Of a DNA stretch of 15,779 bases, positions 7,076 to 14,439 are shown in pieces; positions within the stretch are counted from its first letter, which is position 1, and each line of letters begins with the position of its first letter. A program made the position numbers and the translations under genes. Below the pieces are notes generated by a model that saw only the letters and a program-made list of their open reading frames with translations, was not told the origin of the DNA and did no database searches. The DNA comes from an uncultured Ruminococcus sp. GTDB lineage: Bacteria > Bacillota > Clostridia > Oscillospirales > Acutalibacteraceae. The stretch lies in contig CACXDV010000032.1 of assembly GCA_902766585.1 (NCBI GenBank), forward strand, positions 1-15,779, in the 5' to 3' direction.

Positions 7076-8715
7076 AATTGAGCAGTGAAAGAATTATAAG
7101 CAGCGGTCAGTTGTTCGGACTTCTTTTTGTATATAAGCTATTTACAATTCTTTTATATCCGTCAGCAATAAACAGTACAGGCTCATTTCAGGAAATAATT
7201 ATTTCGCTTCTGATTTTTTCCGTTATATCATTTTTATTGTTATATTCCGTGATACAGTATCGTAAGCTTAGTACTGATTCTGAGATATGGCTGATAAACG
7301 GCGGATACGGATTGTTTTTTTCTTTCCTGTTTTTGTTTCATATATATGACCTGTACAGTTTTATTTCAGAGCTTACCGGAAACAGTTTTAATACAATGCT
7401 GTGTATTATATTTCTTCTTATTTTTTCAATATATTCCGCGACACGCGGAGTTGAGGCAATAGTAAGGTTTTCATCTGTTGTAGTGATTTTTTCTTTGCTG
7501 TTGTCAGTATTATTTGTCGTGTGCCTTATTCCGTCATTTTCGGTTGATAAAATCGGTCTTGGAGGAACCTTTTCGATTTCGTATAATAGCCGCGGCATAA
7601 TAACCTTATTTTCTCAGGCACAGGAAATAGCATTGATGTTTATTCTGTGTAAAAAAGCAAAGGGCAATTTTTTTCGGAATTGTATGCTATGGAATATTTT
7701 CCAGTATATTTTCCTTATAATGATATTTATACTGGTTTTCGGTTCACTTGGAAATTATCTGATCGGAATAAAATATCCGCTTTTCCATTCCATTGAAGGC
7801 TCGGGTGTTTTACAGAGGCTAAATGCGGTTTTCCTTTCTGCTGTAACAGCGTTAGGCTTTACTGCCGTAACGACAGATCTTTATATTATAAATGAAACGA
7901 GCAGGCATTTTAAATTCAGGGTTTCCTCTTTACTGATTCCGGCAGGGCTGTCACTGGCTGCTGTTTTTTGCTGTTTGAATCCTGATTTTTCAGAATTAAT
8001 ATTTCAGCAGTCAGTGGTATTTTATGGAACACTTATATTTTCTGTTATAATTCCTTTTGCCGCAATTGTTTTCCTGAAGCTGAAAAGCGTAAGCAAAAAG
8101 ACGGCGGCAGCATCAGTGTTATTTATATGTATAATTACGGTGACAATATTCAGCGGATGCAACGCCGCGCAGCTTAATCAAAGGATAATAATTCAGGGTA
8201 TGGGGATAGATAAGACTGAAAACGGATATGAGCTGACCTTGCTGGTACTTGATACTGAATCGGATTCTGTAAAGAACCATGAAAAGCTTATGAAATCGGA
8301 CGGACCGACAGTCAGGGAAGCAATTCATGCTCTTGAAAGGAACAGCGGCATGAAAACAATGCTGAGTCAATGTCTGTTTATAATAATGAATACTGATGCC
8401 GCGAAAGAATACACTGAAACTCTGAGTTATTTCAGTGAGCAAAATGATATAATGAAGGTAACAGGACTGATGACGGCTCAGGATTCTTCTGCTTTGATTG
8501 AGATCGCAGTTGATGAAATGGGATATAATTCTGAGAGACTTGAGCTTCTTACAGACAGTAAAGTCATTGAAAACAGTATACTTTCATTCACTCTGTTTGA
8601 TTATGTCAGTGTGATTAAGGCTTCGGACAAAGACCTTGTTTTCCCGTATATTGAAATTGATAAGAAAAATGATTCTATTGCCGTCAAAGGCAGTTATACA
8701 GTAAGAACCGATTAA
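7072..8715 (+). CDS. Fused GerB-GerC germinant receptor protein (GerAB transporter domain + truncated GerAC domain)
   Basis: 547 residues in one uninterrupted frame. Residues 1-336 look like GerAB, an amino acid/polyamine permease-type subunit of about 10 membrane helices that binds the germinant. Residues 338-363 (basic KSVSKK, a hydrophobic stretch, then IFSGC) resemble a lipoprotein signal peptide whose Cys363 matches the +1 cysteine of GerAC. Residues 363-547 resemble the first GerAC domain: QLNQRIIIQGMGIDK (367-381) parallels the usual 'ReLN...v.giGIDK', and FPYIEIDKKNDSIAVKGSYT (524-543) parallels the end of that domain. Normal GerAC has about 370 residues; the later domains are absent. 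A GerB C-terminus in the cytoplasm plus one extra helix would place the GerC part outside, as expected. GGAGGT precedes the overlapping start. No ATG or TTG lies just before the signal-like segment to restart translation; one GTG is buried in it. A terminator starts at the stop codon. Fusion and truncation are seen; function is inferred. Confidence 0.88.
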   Translation: MKLSSERIISSGQLFGLLFVYKLFTILLYPSAINSTGSFQEIIISLLIFSVISFLLLYSVIQYRKLSTDSEIWLINGGYGLFFSFLFLFHIYDLYSFISELTGNSFNTMLCIIFLLIFSIYSATRGVEAIVRFSSVVVIFSLLLSVLFVVCLIPSFSVDKIGLGGTFSISYNSRGIITLFSQAQEIALMFILCKKAKGNFFRNCMLWNIFQYIFLIMIFILVFGSLGNYLIGIKYPLFHSIEGSGVLQRLNAVFLSAVTALGFTAVTTDLYIINETSRHFKFRVSSLLIPAGLSLAAVFCCLNPDFSELIFQQSVVFYGTLIFSVIIPFAAIVFLKLKSVSKKTAAASVLFICIITVTIFSGCNAAQLNQRIIIQGMGIDKTENGYELTLLVLDTESDSVKNHEKLMKSDGPTVREAIHALERNSGMKTMLSQCLFIIMNTDAAKEYTETLSYFSEQNDIMKVTGLMTAQDSSALIEIAVDEMGYNSERLELLTDSKVIENSILSFTLFDYVSVIKASDKDLVFPYIEIDKKNDSIAVKGSYTVRTD

Positions 8716-8761
8716 AATACCCTGCCGTGTTTTTAATTTGAACGCGGCAGGGTATTTATTT
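8715..8761 (+). terminator. Strong intrinsic terminator of the ger operon
   Basis: AAATACCCTGCCG (8715-8727) pairs perfectly with CGGCAGGGTATTT (8745-8757). The stem can extend inward by four more pairs (one G-U), leaving a loop of about nine bases. A T-rich run (TTTATTTTTAT) follows. The left arm begins at the last base of the gerBC stop codon, so no room remains for further GerC sequence. Confidence 0.93.
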
Positions 8762-8773
8762 TTATCGGAAAAA

Positions 8774-8782
8774 TGGTATAAT
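8774..8782 (+). promoter_or_regulatory. Extended -10 promoter for the DUF5131-DUF4186 gene
   Basis: TGGTATAAT contains a perfect TATAAT (8777-8782) with the TGn extension. The -35 region falls in the T tract of the preceding terminator and has no clear box. The leader to the ATG at 8810 would be about 20 bases. Confidence 0.6.
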
Positions 8783-8809
8783 ATAAGCAATTGAAGGCAG
8801 GTGATCAAA

Positions 8810-9892
8810 ATGGCAATATGGAACCCGTGGCATGGCTGCAAAAAATACAGCAGCGGGTGTATGAATTGTTATGTTTACAGGAGAGACGGAAGCTTTGGTA
8901 AGGACAGCAGTATCGTTGCCAAAACAGCGCAGTTTGATTTGCCCATGAAAAAGAAGAGGGACGGAAGCTATAAGATAACCGAAGCCGATAATCCCGTATA
9001 TACCTGTATGACCTCGGATTTTTTTATTGATGAGGCAGATGAATGGAGAGACGATATCTGGAAAATCATTCGTCAGCGTCAGGAGCTTGAATTCAAGATA
9101 ATTACAAAAAGAGTAGTCAGGATAATGGAATGTTTGCCTGATGACTGGGGAGAAGGCTACGAAAATGTCACGCTTATTGCGACCTGTGAAAATCAGGAGG
9201 AGGCGGACAGAAGGCTTCCTGTTTTTTTAGAAATACCGTCCGTTAAGAAGGAAATTATTCTTGAACCTCTTTTAGGAAAAACGGATATTTCATCTTATCT
9301 TTCTTCGGGTAAAATAAGCCGTGTTGTATGCGGAGGCGAATCGGGTGAAAATGTACGTCCGTGTGATTATGACTGGGTGCTTGATTTAAGACGGCAATGT
9401 ATTGAAGCAAATGTAAGCTTTTATTTCAAACAGACGGGGACAGTTTTTATAAAGGATGGGAGGCAGTATCATATTGAACGCAAACTGCAGATGTCTCAGG
9501 CTCAGAAGGCGGGTATAAACTATACTCCTCAAGCTTTGCCTGAAATTCCGGATATCTTTTTACGGCTGAGCAGATCAGAATTCCGTTCCCGTTTCAAACT
9601 GAGTCCCGCTGATATTGAATACATAAATGAAAAGGGAATGGATAAGATAAGGTCTCATACATATGATTTTATCAGAAAAAGATTAGCTCCGGAGTATATA
9701 CCGAATGACGGAAAGCAGACTTCGATGAGAGGCCATCCGGCTTTTCTTGCACAGCACGCTTGTGCCTGCTGCTGCCGTGACTGTCTTAATAAATGGTACG
9801 GTATAGAAAAGGATAAGCAGCTTTCAGAAAAAGAAATAGAATATATAGTTGATGTACTGATGCATTGGATAGAGCAGCAATATGAAAAATGA
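8810..9892 (+). CDS. Two-domain protein: DUF5131 (phage Gp37/Gp68-like, three-Cys) fused to DUF4186
   Basis: 360 residues from the ATG at 8810; a GTG at 8801 is in frame but overlaps the likely Shine-Dalgarno AGGTGA (8799-8804). The N-terminal ~235 residues carry the DUF5131 hallmarks: WNPWHGCKKYSSGCMNCY with C10, C17 and C20 as a probable iron-sulfur or metal site, TSDFF (68-72), ITKR (98-101), EPLL (152-155), VCGGESG (173-179) and FKQTG (206-210). The C-terminal ~110 residues (about 250-357) match DUF4186: FRSRFKLSPADIEYINEKG, RLAPEYIPNDGKQTSMRGHP (291-310), then AQHACACCCRDCLNKW with five clustered Cys. DUF5131 proteins occur in phages and mobile elements, often beside a TcmP partner; none is seen here. 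DUF4186 is usually a stand-alone protein as far as I know. Biochemical function is unknown for both. No terminator separates it from the ilvD promoter, so it may read through. Confidence 0.85.
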   Translation: MAIWNPWHGCKKYSSGCMNCYVYRRDGSFGKDSSIVAKTAQFDLPMKKKRDGSYKITEADNPVYTCMTSDFFIDEADEWRDDIWKIIRQRQELEFKIITKRVVRIMECLPDDWGEGYENVTLIATCENQEEADRRLPVFLEIPSVKKEIILEPLLGKTDISSYLSSGKISRVVCGGESGENVRPCDYDWVLDLRRQCIEANVSFYFKQTGTVFIKDGRQYHIERKLQMSQAQKAGINYTPQALPEIPDIFLRLSRSEFRSRFKLSPADIEYINEKGMDKIRSHTYDFIRKRLAPEYIPNDGKQTSMRGHPAFLAQHACACCCRDCLNKWYGIEKDKQLSEKEIEYIVDVLMHWIEQQYEK

Positions 9893-9902
9893 AACAAAAC
9901 CA

Positions 9903-9931
9903 TTGACAATAAAATCATAAAATCTTATAAT
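9903..9931 (+). promoter_or_regulatory. Consensus sigma-A promoter of ilvD
   Basis: TTGACA (9903-9908), a 17-base spacer and TATAAT (9926-9931) match the housekeeping consensus at all twelve positions. Initiation near 9938 would leave a leader of about 45 bases. I see no T-box, leader peptide or attenuator in it. Confidence 0.92.
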
Positions 9932-9983
9932 AGTCCTTATGAGGCATTTTGCTGTATTAATATTATAAAGGCAGGTAATTATT

Positions 9984-11666
9984 ATGAATAGTGATTCAAT
10001 GAAAAAGGGAGTAGGCTGTACTCCTCAGCGTTCACTTCTCAGAGCTTTAGGTATGACAGATGAGGAAATAGAAAAGCCTCTTATCGGTATCGTAAGCTCA
10101 TATAATGAAATCGTACCCGGACATATGAACATAGATAAAATAGTCAATGCCGTTAAGCAGGGCGTTGCTATGGCAGGCGGAAATCCGGTTGTATTCCCGG
10201 CTATTGCTGTATGTGACGGTATTGCTATGGGACATAAGGGCATGAAGTATTCTCTTGTTACCCGTGACCTTATCGCTGATTCTACAGAATGTATGGCTAT
10301 TGCTCATGCATTTGATGCGCTTGTAATGGTTCCGAACTGTGATAAGAATGTTCCCGGTCTGCTCATGGCTGCTGCAAGACTGAATATACCGACGATTTTT
10401 GTAAGCGGCGGTCCTATGCTTGCAGGTCATGTAAAGGGAAAGAAGAGAAGCCTTTCAAGTATGTTTGAGGCAGTAGGCTCCTATAATTCAGGAAGAATTA
10501 CAGAAGAAGAGCTTAATGAGTTTGAAAACAAGGTATGTCCTACCTGCGGTTCCTGCTCAGGAATGTATACTGCAAATTCTATGAACTGTCTTACCGAGGT
10601 TCTGGGTATGGCACTCAGAGGAAATGGTACTATACCTGCGGTTTATTCGGAGAGGATACAGCTTGCGAAGCATGCCGGCATGAAAATCATGGAGCTGCTT
10701 GAGAAGAATATCCGTCCTCGTGATATAATGACTGAGGATGCATTCCGTAATGCTCTTACAATGGACATGGCTCTCGGATGCAGCACAAACAGTATGCTTC
10801 ATCTTCCTGCTATTGCACATGAATGTGGAATTGAGCTTGATCTTGATATTGCAAATGATATCAGCTCACATACTCCTAACCTTTGTCATCTTGCGCCTGC
10901 AGGTCATACATATATGGAGGATCTGAATGAAGCCGGCGGTATTTATGCTGTTATGAGTGAGATCAATAAGCTTGGTCTGCTCAAAACAGATATAATCACC
11001 TGCACAGGCAAAACAATTGCCGAAAATATAAGCGGCGCGATCAATAAGAATCCAGAGCTTATCAGACCTGTAGAAAATCCCTACAGCAAGACAGGCGGAA
11101 TAGCAGTACTTAAGGGCAATCTTGCACCTGATTCATGTGTTGTTAAGCGCAGCGCTGTTGCTCCTGAGATGCTGAGGCATACAGGTCCTGCAAAGGTATT
11201 TGATTGTGAAGAGGATGCAATGGCAGCGATCAACGGCGGAAAGATAGTTGCCGGAGATATTGTTGTGATCCGTTATGAAGGTCCCAAGGGCGGTCCGGGA
11301 ATGAGAGAAATGCTCAATCCTACATCTGCTATTATGGGTATGGGACTTGGCAGCACAGTTGCCCTGATAACAGACGGACGTTTTTCAGGTGCAACAAGAG
11401 GAGCTTCTATCGGTCACGTTTCACCTGAAGCTGCCGCAGGCGGTCCTATCGCTCTTATCAAGGACGGAGATATAATTGAAATAGATATCAATGCCAATAC
11501 AATAAATGTTCAGCTCAGCGATGAAGAATTTGCAAAGCGCCGCGCTGAATGGAAGCCCAGAGAGCCGAAGATCACTACAGGCTATCTTGCAAGATATGCT
11601 TCTCTTGTAACATCAGCAGATAAGGGAGCTATTCTTGTGTCAGGCTGTTCCGCAAAGAAGGCTTAA
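9984..11666 (+). CDS. ilvD: Dihydroxy-acid dehydratase
   Basis: Dehydrates 2,3-dihydroxy-isovalerate and 2,3-dihydroxy-3-methylvalerate to the keto acids that give valine, leucine and isoleucine. It has 560 residues, in the usual range for clostridial IlvD. Visible motifs: AVCDGIAMGHKGMKYSL (75-91) with Mg ligand D78; VPNCDKNVPG (116-125) with Fe-S ligand C119, D120 and the lysine (K121) that is carboxylated in the family; CPTCGSCSGMYTANSMNC (185-202) with the next cluster cysteine; and DGRFSGATRGASIGHVSPE, holding the catalytic serine. The early motif reads YNEIVPGH, with Gly where [2Fe-2S] plant/mycobacterial enzymes have a third Cys, suggesting the E. coli-like oxygen-sensitive cluster type, as expected in an anaerobe. 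The start is supported by AAGGCAGGT about 8 bases upstream. It stands alone between its own promoter and terminator; no other ilv or leu gene is in the window. Confidence 0.97.
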   Translation: MNSDSMKKGVGCTPQRSLLRALGMTDEEIEKPLIGIVSSYNEIVPGHMNIDKIVNAVKQGVAMAGGNPVVFPAIAVCDGIAMGHKGMKYSLVTRDLIADSTECMAIAHAFDALVMVPNCDKNVPGLLMAAARLNIPTIFVSGGPMLAGHVKGKKRSLSSMFEAVGSYNSGRITEEELNEFENKVCPTCGSCSGMYTANSMNCLTEVLGMALRGNGTIPAVYSERIQLAKHAGMKIMELLEKNIRPRDIMTEDAFRNALTMDMALGCSTNSMLHLPAIAHECGIELDLDIANDISSHTPNLCHLAPAGHTYMEDLNEAGGIYAVMSEINKLGLLKTDIITCTGKTIAENISGAINKNPELIRPVENPYSKTGGIAVLKGNLAPDSCVVKRSAVAPEMLRHTGPAKVFDCEEDAMAAINGGKIVAGDIVVIRYEGPKGGPGMREMLNPTSAIMGMGLGSTVALITDGRFSGATRGASIGHVSPEAAAGGPIALIKDGDIIEIDINANTINVQLSDEEFAKRRAEWKPREPKITTGYLARYASLVTSADKGAILVSGCSAKKA

Positions 11667-11690
11667 AAAATAATAAATGATAATGACAAG

Positions 11691-11722
11691 ACAGAACAGA
11701 ATTTTACTTCTGTTCTGTTTTT
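11691..11722 (+). terminator. Intrinsic terminator of ilvD
   Basis: ACAGAACAGAA (11691-11701) pairs perfectly with TTCTGTTCTGT (11708-11718) around the six-base loop TTTTAC, followed by a T run to 11722. The 11-bp stem ends only 12 bases before the -35 box of the next promoter. Confidence 0.92.
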
Positions 11723-11734
11723 GCTTTGAAACGG

Positions 11735-11763
11735 TTGACAATACAGGTCAAAAAAATTATAAT
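11735..11763 (+). promoter_or_regulatory. Consensus sigma-A promoter of the methyltransferase-ecf-truA operon
   Basis: TTGACA (11735-11740), a 17-base spacer ending in an A-rich run, and TATAAT (11758-11763) match consensus at all positions. The start codon at 11798 follows with a leader of about 28 bases. No further terminator or promoter is evident up to the right edge, so this probably drives all five genes. Confidence 0.92.
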
Positions 11764-11797
11764 AATTGTATCTTATGATAAAAATGAGGTAGAGTAA

Positions 11798-12664
11798 ATG
11801 AGAGAAGCACAGTGGCAGGATTATGAGCTGATAGACTGCTCTGAAGGAGAAAGGCTTGAAAGATGGGGAGATATTATTCTCATTCGTCCCGATCCTCAGA
11901 TCATATGGAAAACTGACAAAAAGAATCCTTTGTGGAAAAATGCCCATGCGCGTTATAAAAGAAGCTCCAGTGGCGGTGGTGCATGGCAGTATAATAAGAA
12001 AGTCCCTTCACAGTGGCAGATAGGATATAAGAATCTCAGGTTCGGGATAAAGCCTATGGGTTTCAAGCATACAGGCGTATTTCCGGAACAAGCAGTAAAC
12101 TGGGATTTTGTTTCCGAAAAGATAAGAGGCGCTGATAGACCAATTAAGGTTTTGAATATGTTTGCCTATACAGGAGCGGCGACCTTAGCGTGTCTTGAGG
12201 CAGGGGCAAGCGTATGTCATGTTGATGCCTCAAAGGGTATGGTACAATGGGCAAAGGAAAATGCCGCTCTCAGCGGTCTTTCCGATAAGCCTGTACGCTG
12301 GCTTGTAGATGACTGTGTCAAATTTGTTCAGCGTGAGCAAAGACGCGGAAATAAATATGACGGCATCATAATGGATCCGCCTTCATACGGCAGAGGTCCC
12401 GGCGGAGAGGTTTGGAAGCTTGAGGAACAGCTTTTTTCGCTTGTAGAGCTTTGTATTCCGATACTTTCCGATAATGCTGAATTTTTTATACTTAATTCGT
12501 ATACTACAGGACTTCCGCCGTCGGTAATGGAATATCTGCTCAGTGTAATGATAAAGCCTGAGTTTGGCGGCAGGGTTTCGAGTTCGGAGATAGGACTTCA
12601 TGTTACACAGAGCGGGCTTACACTGCCCTGCGGAAGCACTGCGATATGGGAAAGCTCAAAATAG
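11798..12664 (+). CDS. Class I SAM-dependent RNA methyltransferase, RlmI/RlmK-like
   Basis: A predicted S-adenosylmethionine-dependent methyltransferase, probably of rRNA (cytosine C5 in RlmI, guanine N7 in RlmK). 288 residues: an N-terminal beta-rich portion (about 20-100, including FGIKPMGFKHTGVFPEQ at 82-98) and a Rossmann domain. Motif I is VLNMFAYTGAATLACLEAGA (118-137), D143 is the acidic cofactor ligand candidate, DDC (171-173) is the next motif and MDPPSYGRG (192-200) is the DPPxY/F active-site motif. It lacks the N-terminal PUA domain of E. coli RlmI (about 396 residues), so the substrate could differ. GAGGTAGAG precedes the ATG. It ends 25 bases before ecfA1 with no terminator, making it the lead gene of the ecf-truA operon. 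The enzyme class is firm; the target base is not known. Confidence 0.87.
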   Translation: MREAQWQDYELIDCSEGERLERWGDIILIRPDPQIIWKTDKKNPLWKNAHARYKRSSSGGGAWQYNKKVPSQWQIGYKNLRFGIKPMGFKHTGVFPEQAVNWDFVSEKIRGADRPIKVLNMFAYTGAATLACLEAGASVCHVDASKGMVQWAKENAALSGLSDKPVRWLVDDCVKFVQREQRRGNKYDGIIMDPPSYGRGPGGEVWKLEEQLFSLVELCIPILSDNAEFFILNSYTTGLPPSVMEYLLSVMIKPEFGGRVSSSEIGLHVTQSGLTLPCGSTAIWESSK

Positions 12665-12689
12665 TCCGCAGTGTATTAGGAGAGATAGA

Positions 12690-13580
12690 ATGGATAAATT
12701 CATTCAGGTTTGTAATGTATATTTTCAATATGATAGTGATGAAGATGCTTCAACCGACAGCTTTGCGCTGAAGGGTGTTGATATGGAGATCAACAAGGGA
12801 GAATTTGTCGCTATTGTAGGACATAACGGCTCAGGCAAATCCACACTTGCCAAGCATTTCAATTCACTGTATCTGCCTGTTACGGGAGATGTTTATGTAA
12901 ACGGCATTAATACCAAGGATGATGACAGATTATTTGAAATAAGAAAAAGTGTAGGTCTTGTTTTGCAGAATCCTGATAATCAGATAGTAGCCGGCGTAGT
13001 TGAAGAGGATGTAGCTTTCGGCTGTGAAAATCTCGGCGTACCTACCGAGGAGATACGCAGGCGAGTTGATAATGCATTGAAAACTGTCGGTATGTACGAA
13101 TACCGTACACATTCTCCCGATAAGCTTTCAGGAGGACAGAAACAGCGTGTTGCCATAGCGGGAATAATTGCCATGGAACCGGAATGTATTGTTCTTGATG
13201 AGCCGACGGCAATGCTTGATCCTCAGGGAAGATATGAGGTAATATCTACTATAAGCCGTTTAAATAAGGAAATGGGAATAACCATAATACTTATAACTCA
13301 TTATATGGAGGAAGCTGTGCTTGCCGACAGGGTAATAGTAATGGATTCTGGAAAGGTGCTGACTGACGGCACTCCGAGAGAGGTATTCTCAAAGGTTGAA
13401 ATGCTGAAAAAGCACCGTCTTGATGTTCCGCAGGCTACAGAGCTTGTTTATAAGCTCAAGGGATGCGGATATGAGCTTCCGGTATGTGTTTTGAACGAAG
13501 AGGAATGTGTAGAGGCTCTTGCATCGCTTTTGCAGGAGAATAAGGCAGGGAGGAACATTAATGTCTCTGATAAGGGCTGA
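12690..13580 (+). CDS. ecfA1: ECF transporter ATPase EcfA1
   Basis: One of the two ABC ATPases of the energy-coupling factor module that powers uptake of vitamins and metals by interchangeable S-components. 296 residues. Walker A GHNGSGKS (44-51), Q-loop Q93, signature LSGGQ (146-150), Walker B IVLDE (167-171) and H-loop H204 are all intact. The C-terminal ~70 residues form the extension typical of EcfA. The frame stays open upstream to an ATG at 12600, but that part overlaps the methyltransferase in another frame; the ATG at 12690 has TAGGAGAG just before it and begins with the family-typical start. It overlaps ecfA2 by 20 bases. The order A1-A2-T-truA is the standard Firmicute arrangement. 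No S-component is in the window, which indicates a shared (group II) module. Confidence 0.95.
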   Translation: MDKFIQVCNVYFQYDSDEDASTDSFALKGVDMEINKGEFVAIVGHNGSGKSTLAKHFNSLYLPVTGDVYVNGINTKDDDRLFEIRKSVGLVLQNPDNQIVAGVVEEDVAFGCENLGVPTEEIRRRVDNALKTVGMYEYRTHSPDKLSGGQKQRVAIAGIIAMEPECIVLDEPTAMLDPQGRYEVISTISRLNKEMGITIILITHYMEEAVLADRVIVMDSGKVLTDGTPREVFSKVEMLKKHRLDVPQATELVYKLKGCGYELPVCVLNEEECVEALASLLQENKAGRNINVSDKG

Positions 13581-14415
13581 AAATATTAGCTTTGTATATA
13601 GTACAGGTACCTCCTTTGAAAAAAAGGCTCTTGATAATGTAAGCTTTGAAATTGAAAAGGGTGAATTTGTCGGTATAATAGGCCATACCGGTTCGGGCAA
13701 ATCCACATTGATACAGCTTCTCAACGGTCTTCTTAAACCGACTGAGGGGAATATATTTTTTGATGAAAAGAATATTTGGGATGAACCAAAGAAAATACGA
13801 AATATACGTTTTCGTGTCGGAATGGTATTTCAGTATCCCGAATACCAGCTTTTTGAAGAAACTGTATATAAGGATATTGCCTTCGGTCCGCATAATATGG
13901 GGCTTGATGATGATGAAACGGATAAAAGGATCCATAAGGCTGCTGAATTTGTAGGACTCAGAGAGGATCAGCTTTTGGTTTCACCCTTTGAGCTTTCCGG
14001 AGGAGAAAAGAGAAGAGCAGCTATTGCAGGAGTTATTGCAATGGATCCTGATGTTCTGATACTTGATGAGCCTACCGCGGGACTTGATCCTTTGGGCAGA
14101 GAAGCGCTCTTATCTCAGATAGTTGATTATCATAGGGTAAGGAAGAATACCGTATTGCTTGTTTCACACAGTATGGAGGATATTGCAAGAATAGCAGACA
14201 GGATACTTGTAATGTCTCATGGAAAGAAAATCGCTCTTGATACTACTGAAAATGTTTTTTCTAAGGGTGATGAGCTTGAGAAAATAGGCTTGCAGGTACC
14301 TCAGGTCACCAGGATAATGCAGATGCTTAAAAAGAAGGGCTTCAATGTAGATACAAGCGTACTGACCGTTGAACAAGGCTTTAATGAAATTTTGAATTGC
14401 TTATCAGGCGTATGA
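13561..14415 (+). CDS. ecfA2: ECF transporter ATPase EcfA2
   Basis: Partner ATPase of EcfA1; the heterodimer drives EcfT. 284 residues. Walker A GHTGSGKS (41-48), Q-loop Q91, signature LSGGE (145-149; the Glu variant is usual for EcfA2), Walker B LILDE (166-170) and H-loop H203 are present. The start at 13561 has GGGAGGA a few bases upstream and lies inside the end of ecfA1 (20-base overlap), implying translational coupling and balanced synthesis. An earlier in-frame ATG at 13519 is unlikely because it lacks a good ribosome site and would add residues foreign to the family. The stop precedes ecfT by 24 bases. Confidence 0.95.
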   Translation: MSLIRAENISFVYSTGTSFEKKALDNVSFEIEKGEFVGIIGHTGSGKSTLIQLLNGLLKPTEGNIFFDEKNIWDEPKKIRNIRFRVGMVFQYPEYQLFEETVYKDIAFGPHNMGLDDDETDKRIHKAAEFVGLREDQLLVSPFELSGGEKRRAAIAGVIAMDPDVLILDEPTAGLDPLGREALLSQIVDYHRVRKNTVLLVSHSMEDIARIADRILVMSHGKKIALDTTENVFSKGDELEKIGLQVPQVTRIMQMLKKKGFNVDTSVLTVEQGFNEILNCLSGV

Positions 14416-14425
14416 TAAGCAAAAT

Positions 14426-14431
14426 AGGAGG
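14426..14431 (+). promoter_or_regulatory. Ribosome binding site that sets the TTG start of ecfT
   Basis: A full AGGAGG lies eight bases before a TTG at 14440. No ATG or GTG lies nearby in frame, so the strong site compensates for the weak start codon. Confidence 0.8.
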
Positions 14432-14439
14432 AGCTTTCC

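Noticed and set aside
8158..8715. GerC part as a decaying pseudogene
   Set aside because: No stop or frame break occurs, the end falls at a plausible domain edge, and the terminator follows at once.
8801..8809. GTG at 8801 as start of the DUF5131-DUF4186 gene
   Set aside because: It overlaps the best Shine-Dalgarno sequence for the ATG at 8810, and the family begins close to the WNP motif.
9655..9918. Antisense open frames over several genes, such as 9918-9655, 10430-10098 and 13935-13558
   Set aside because: They lie opposite well-supported genes, have no recognisable domains and lack convincing ribosome sites.
12600..12689. ecfA1 starting at 12600
   Set aside because: These codons overlap the methyltransferase C-terminus in another frame and resemble no ABC ATPase; 12690 has a clear ribosome site.
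13519..13560. ecfA2 starting at 13519
   Set aside because: It would overlap ecfA1 by 62 bases, adds residues foreign to the family and has a poorer ribosome site than 13561.
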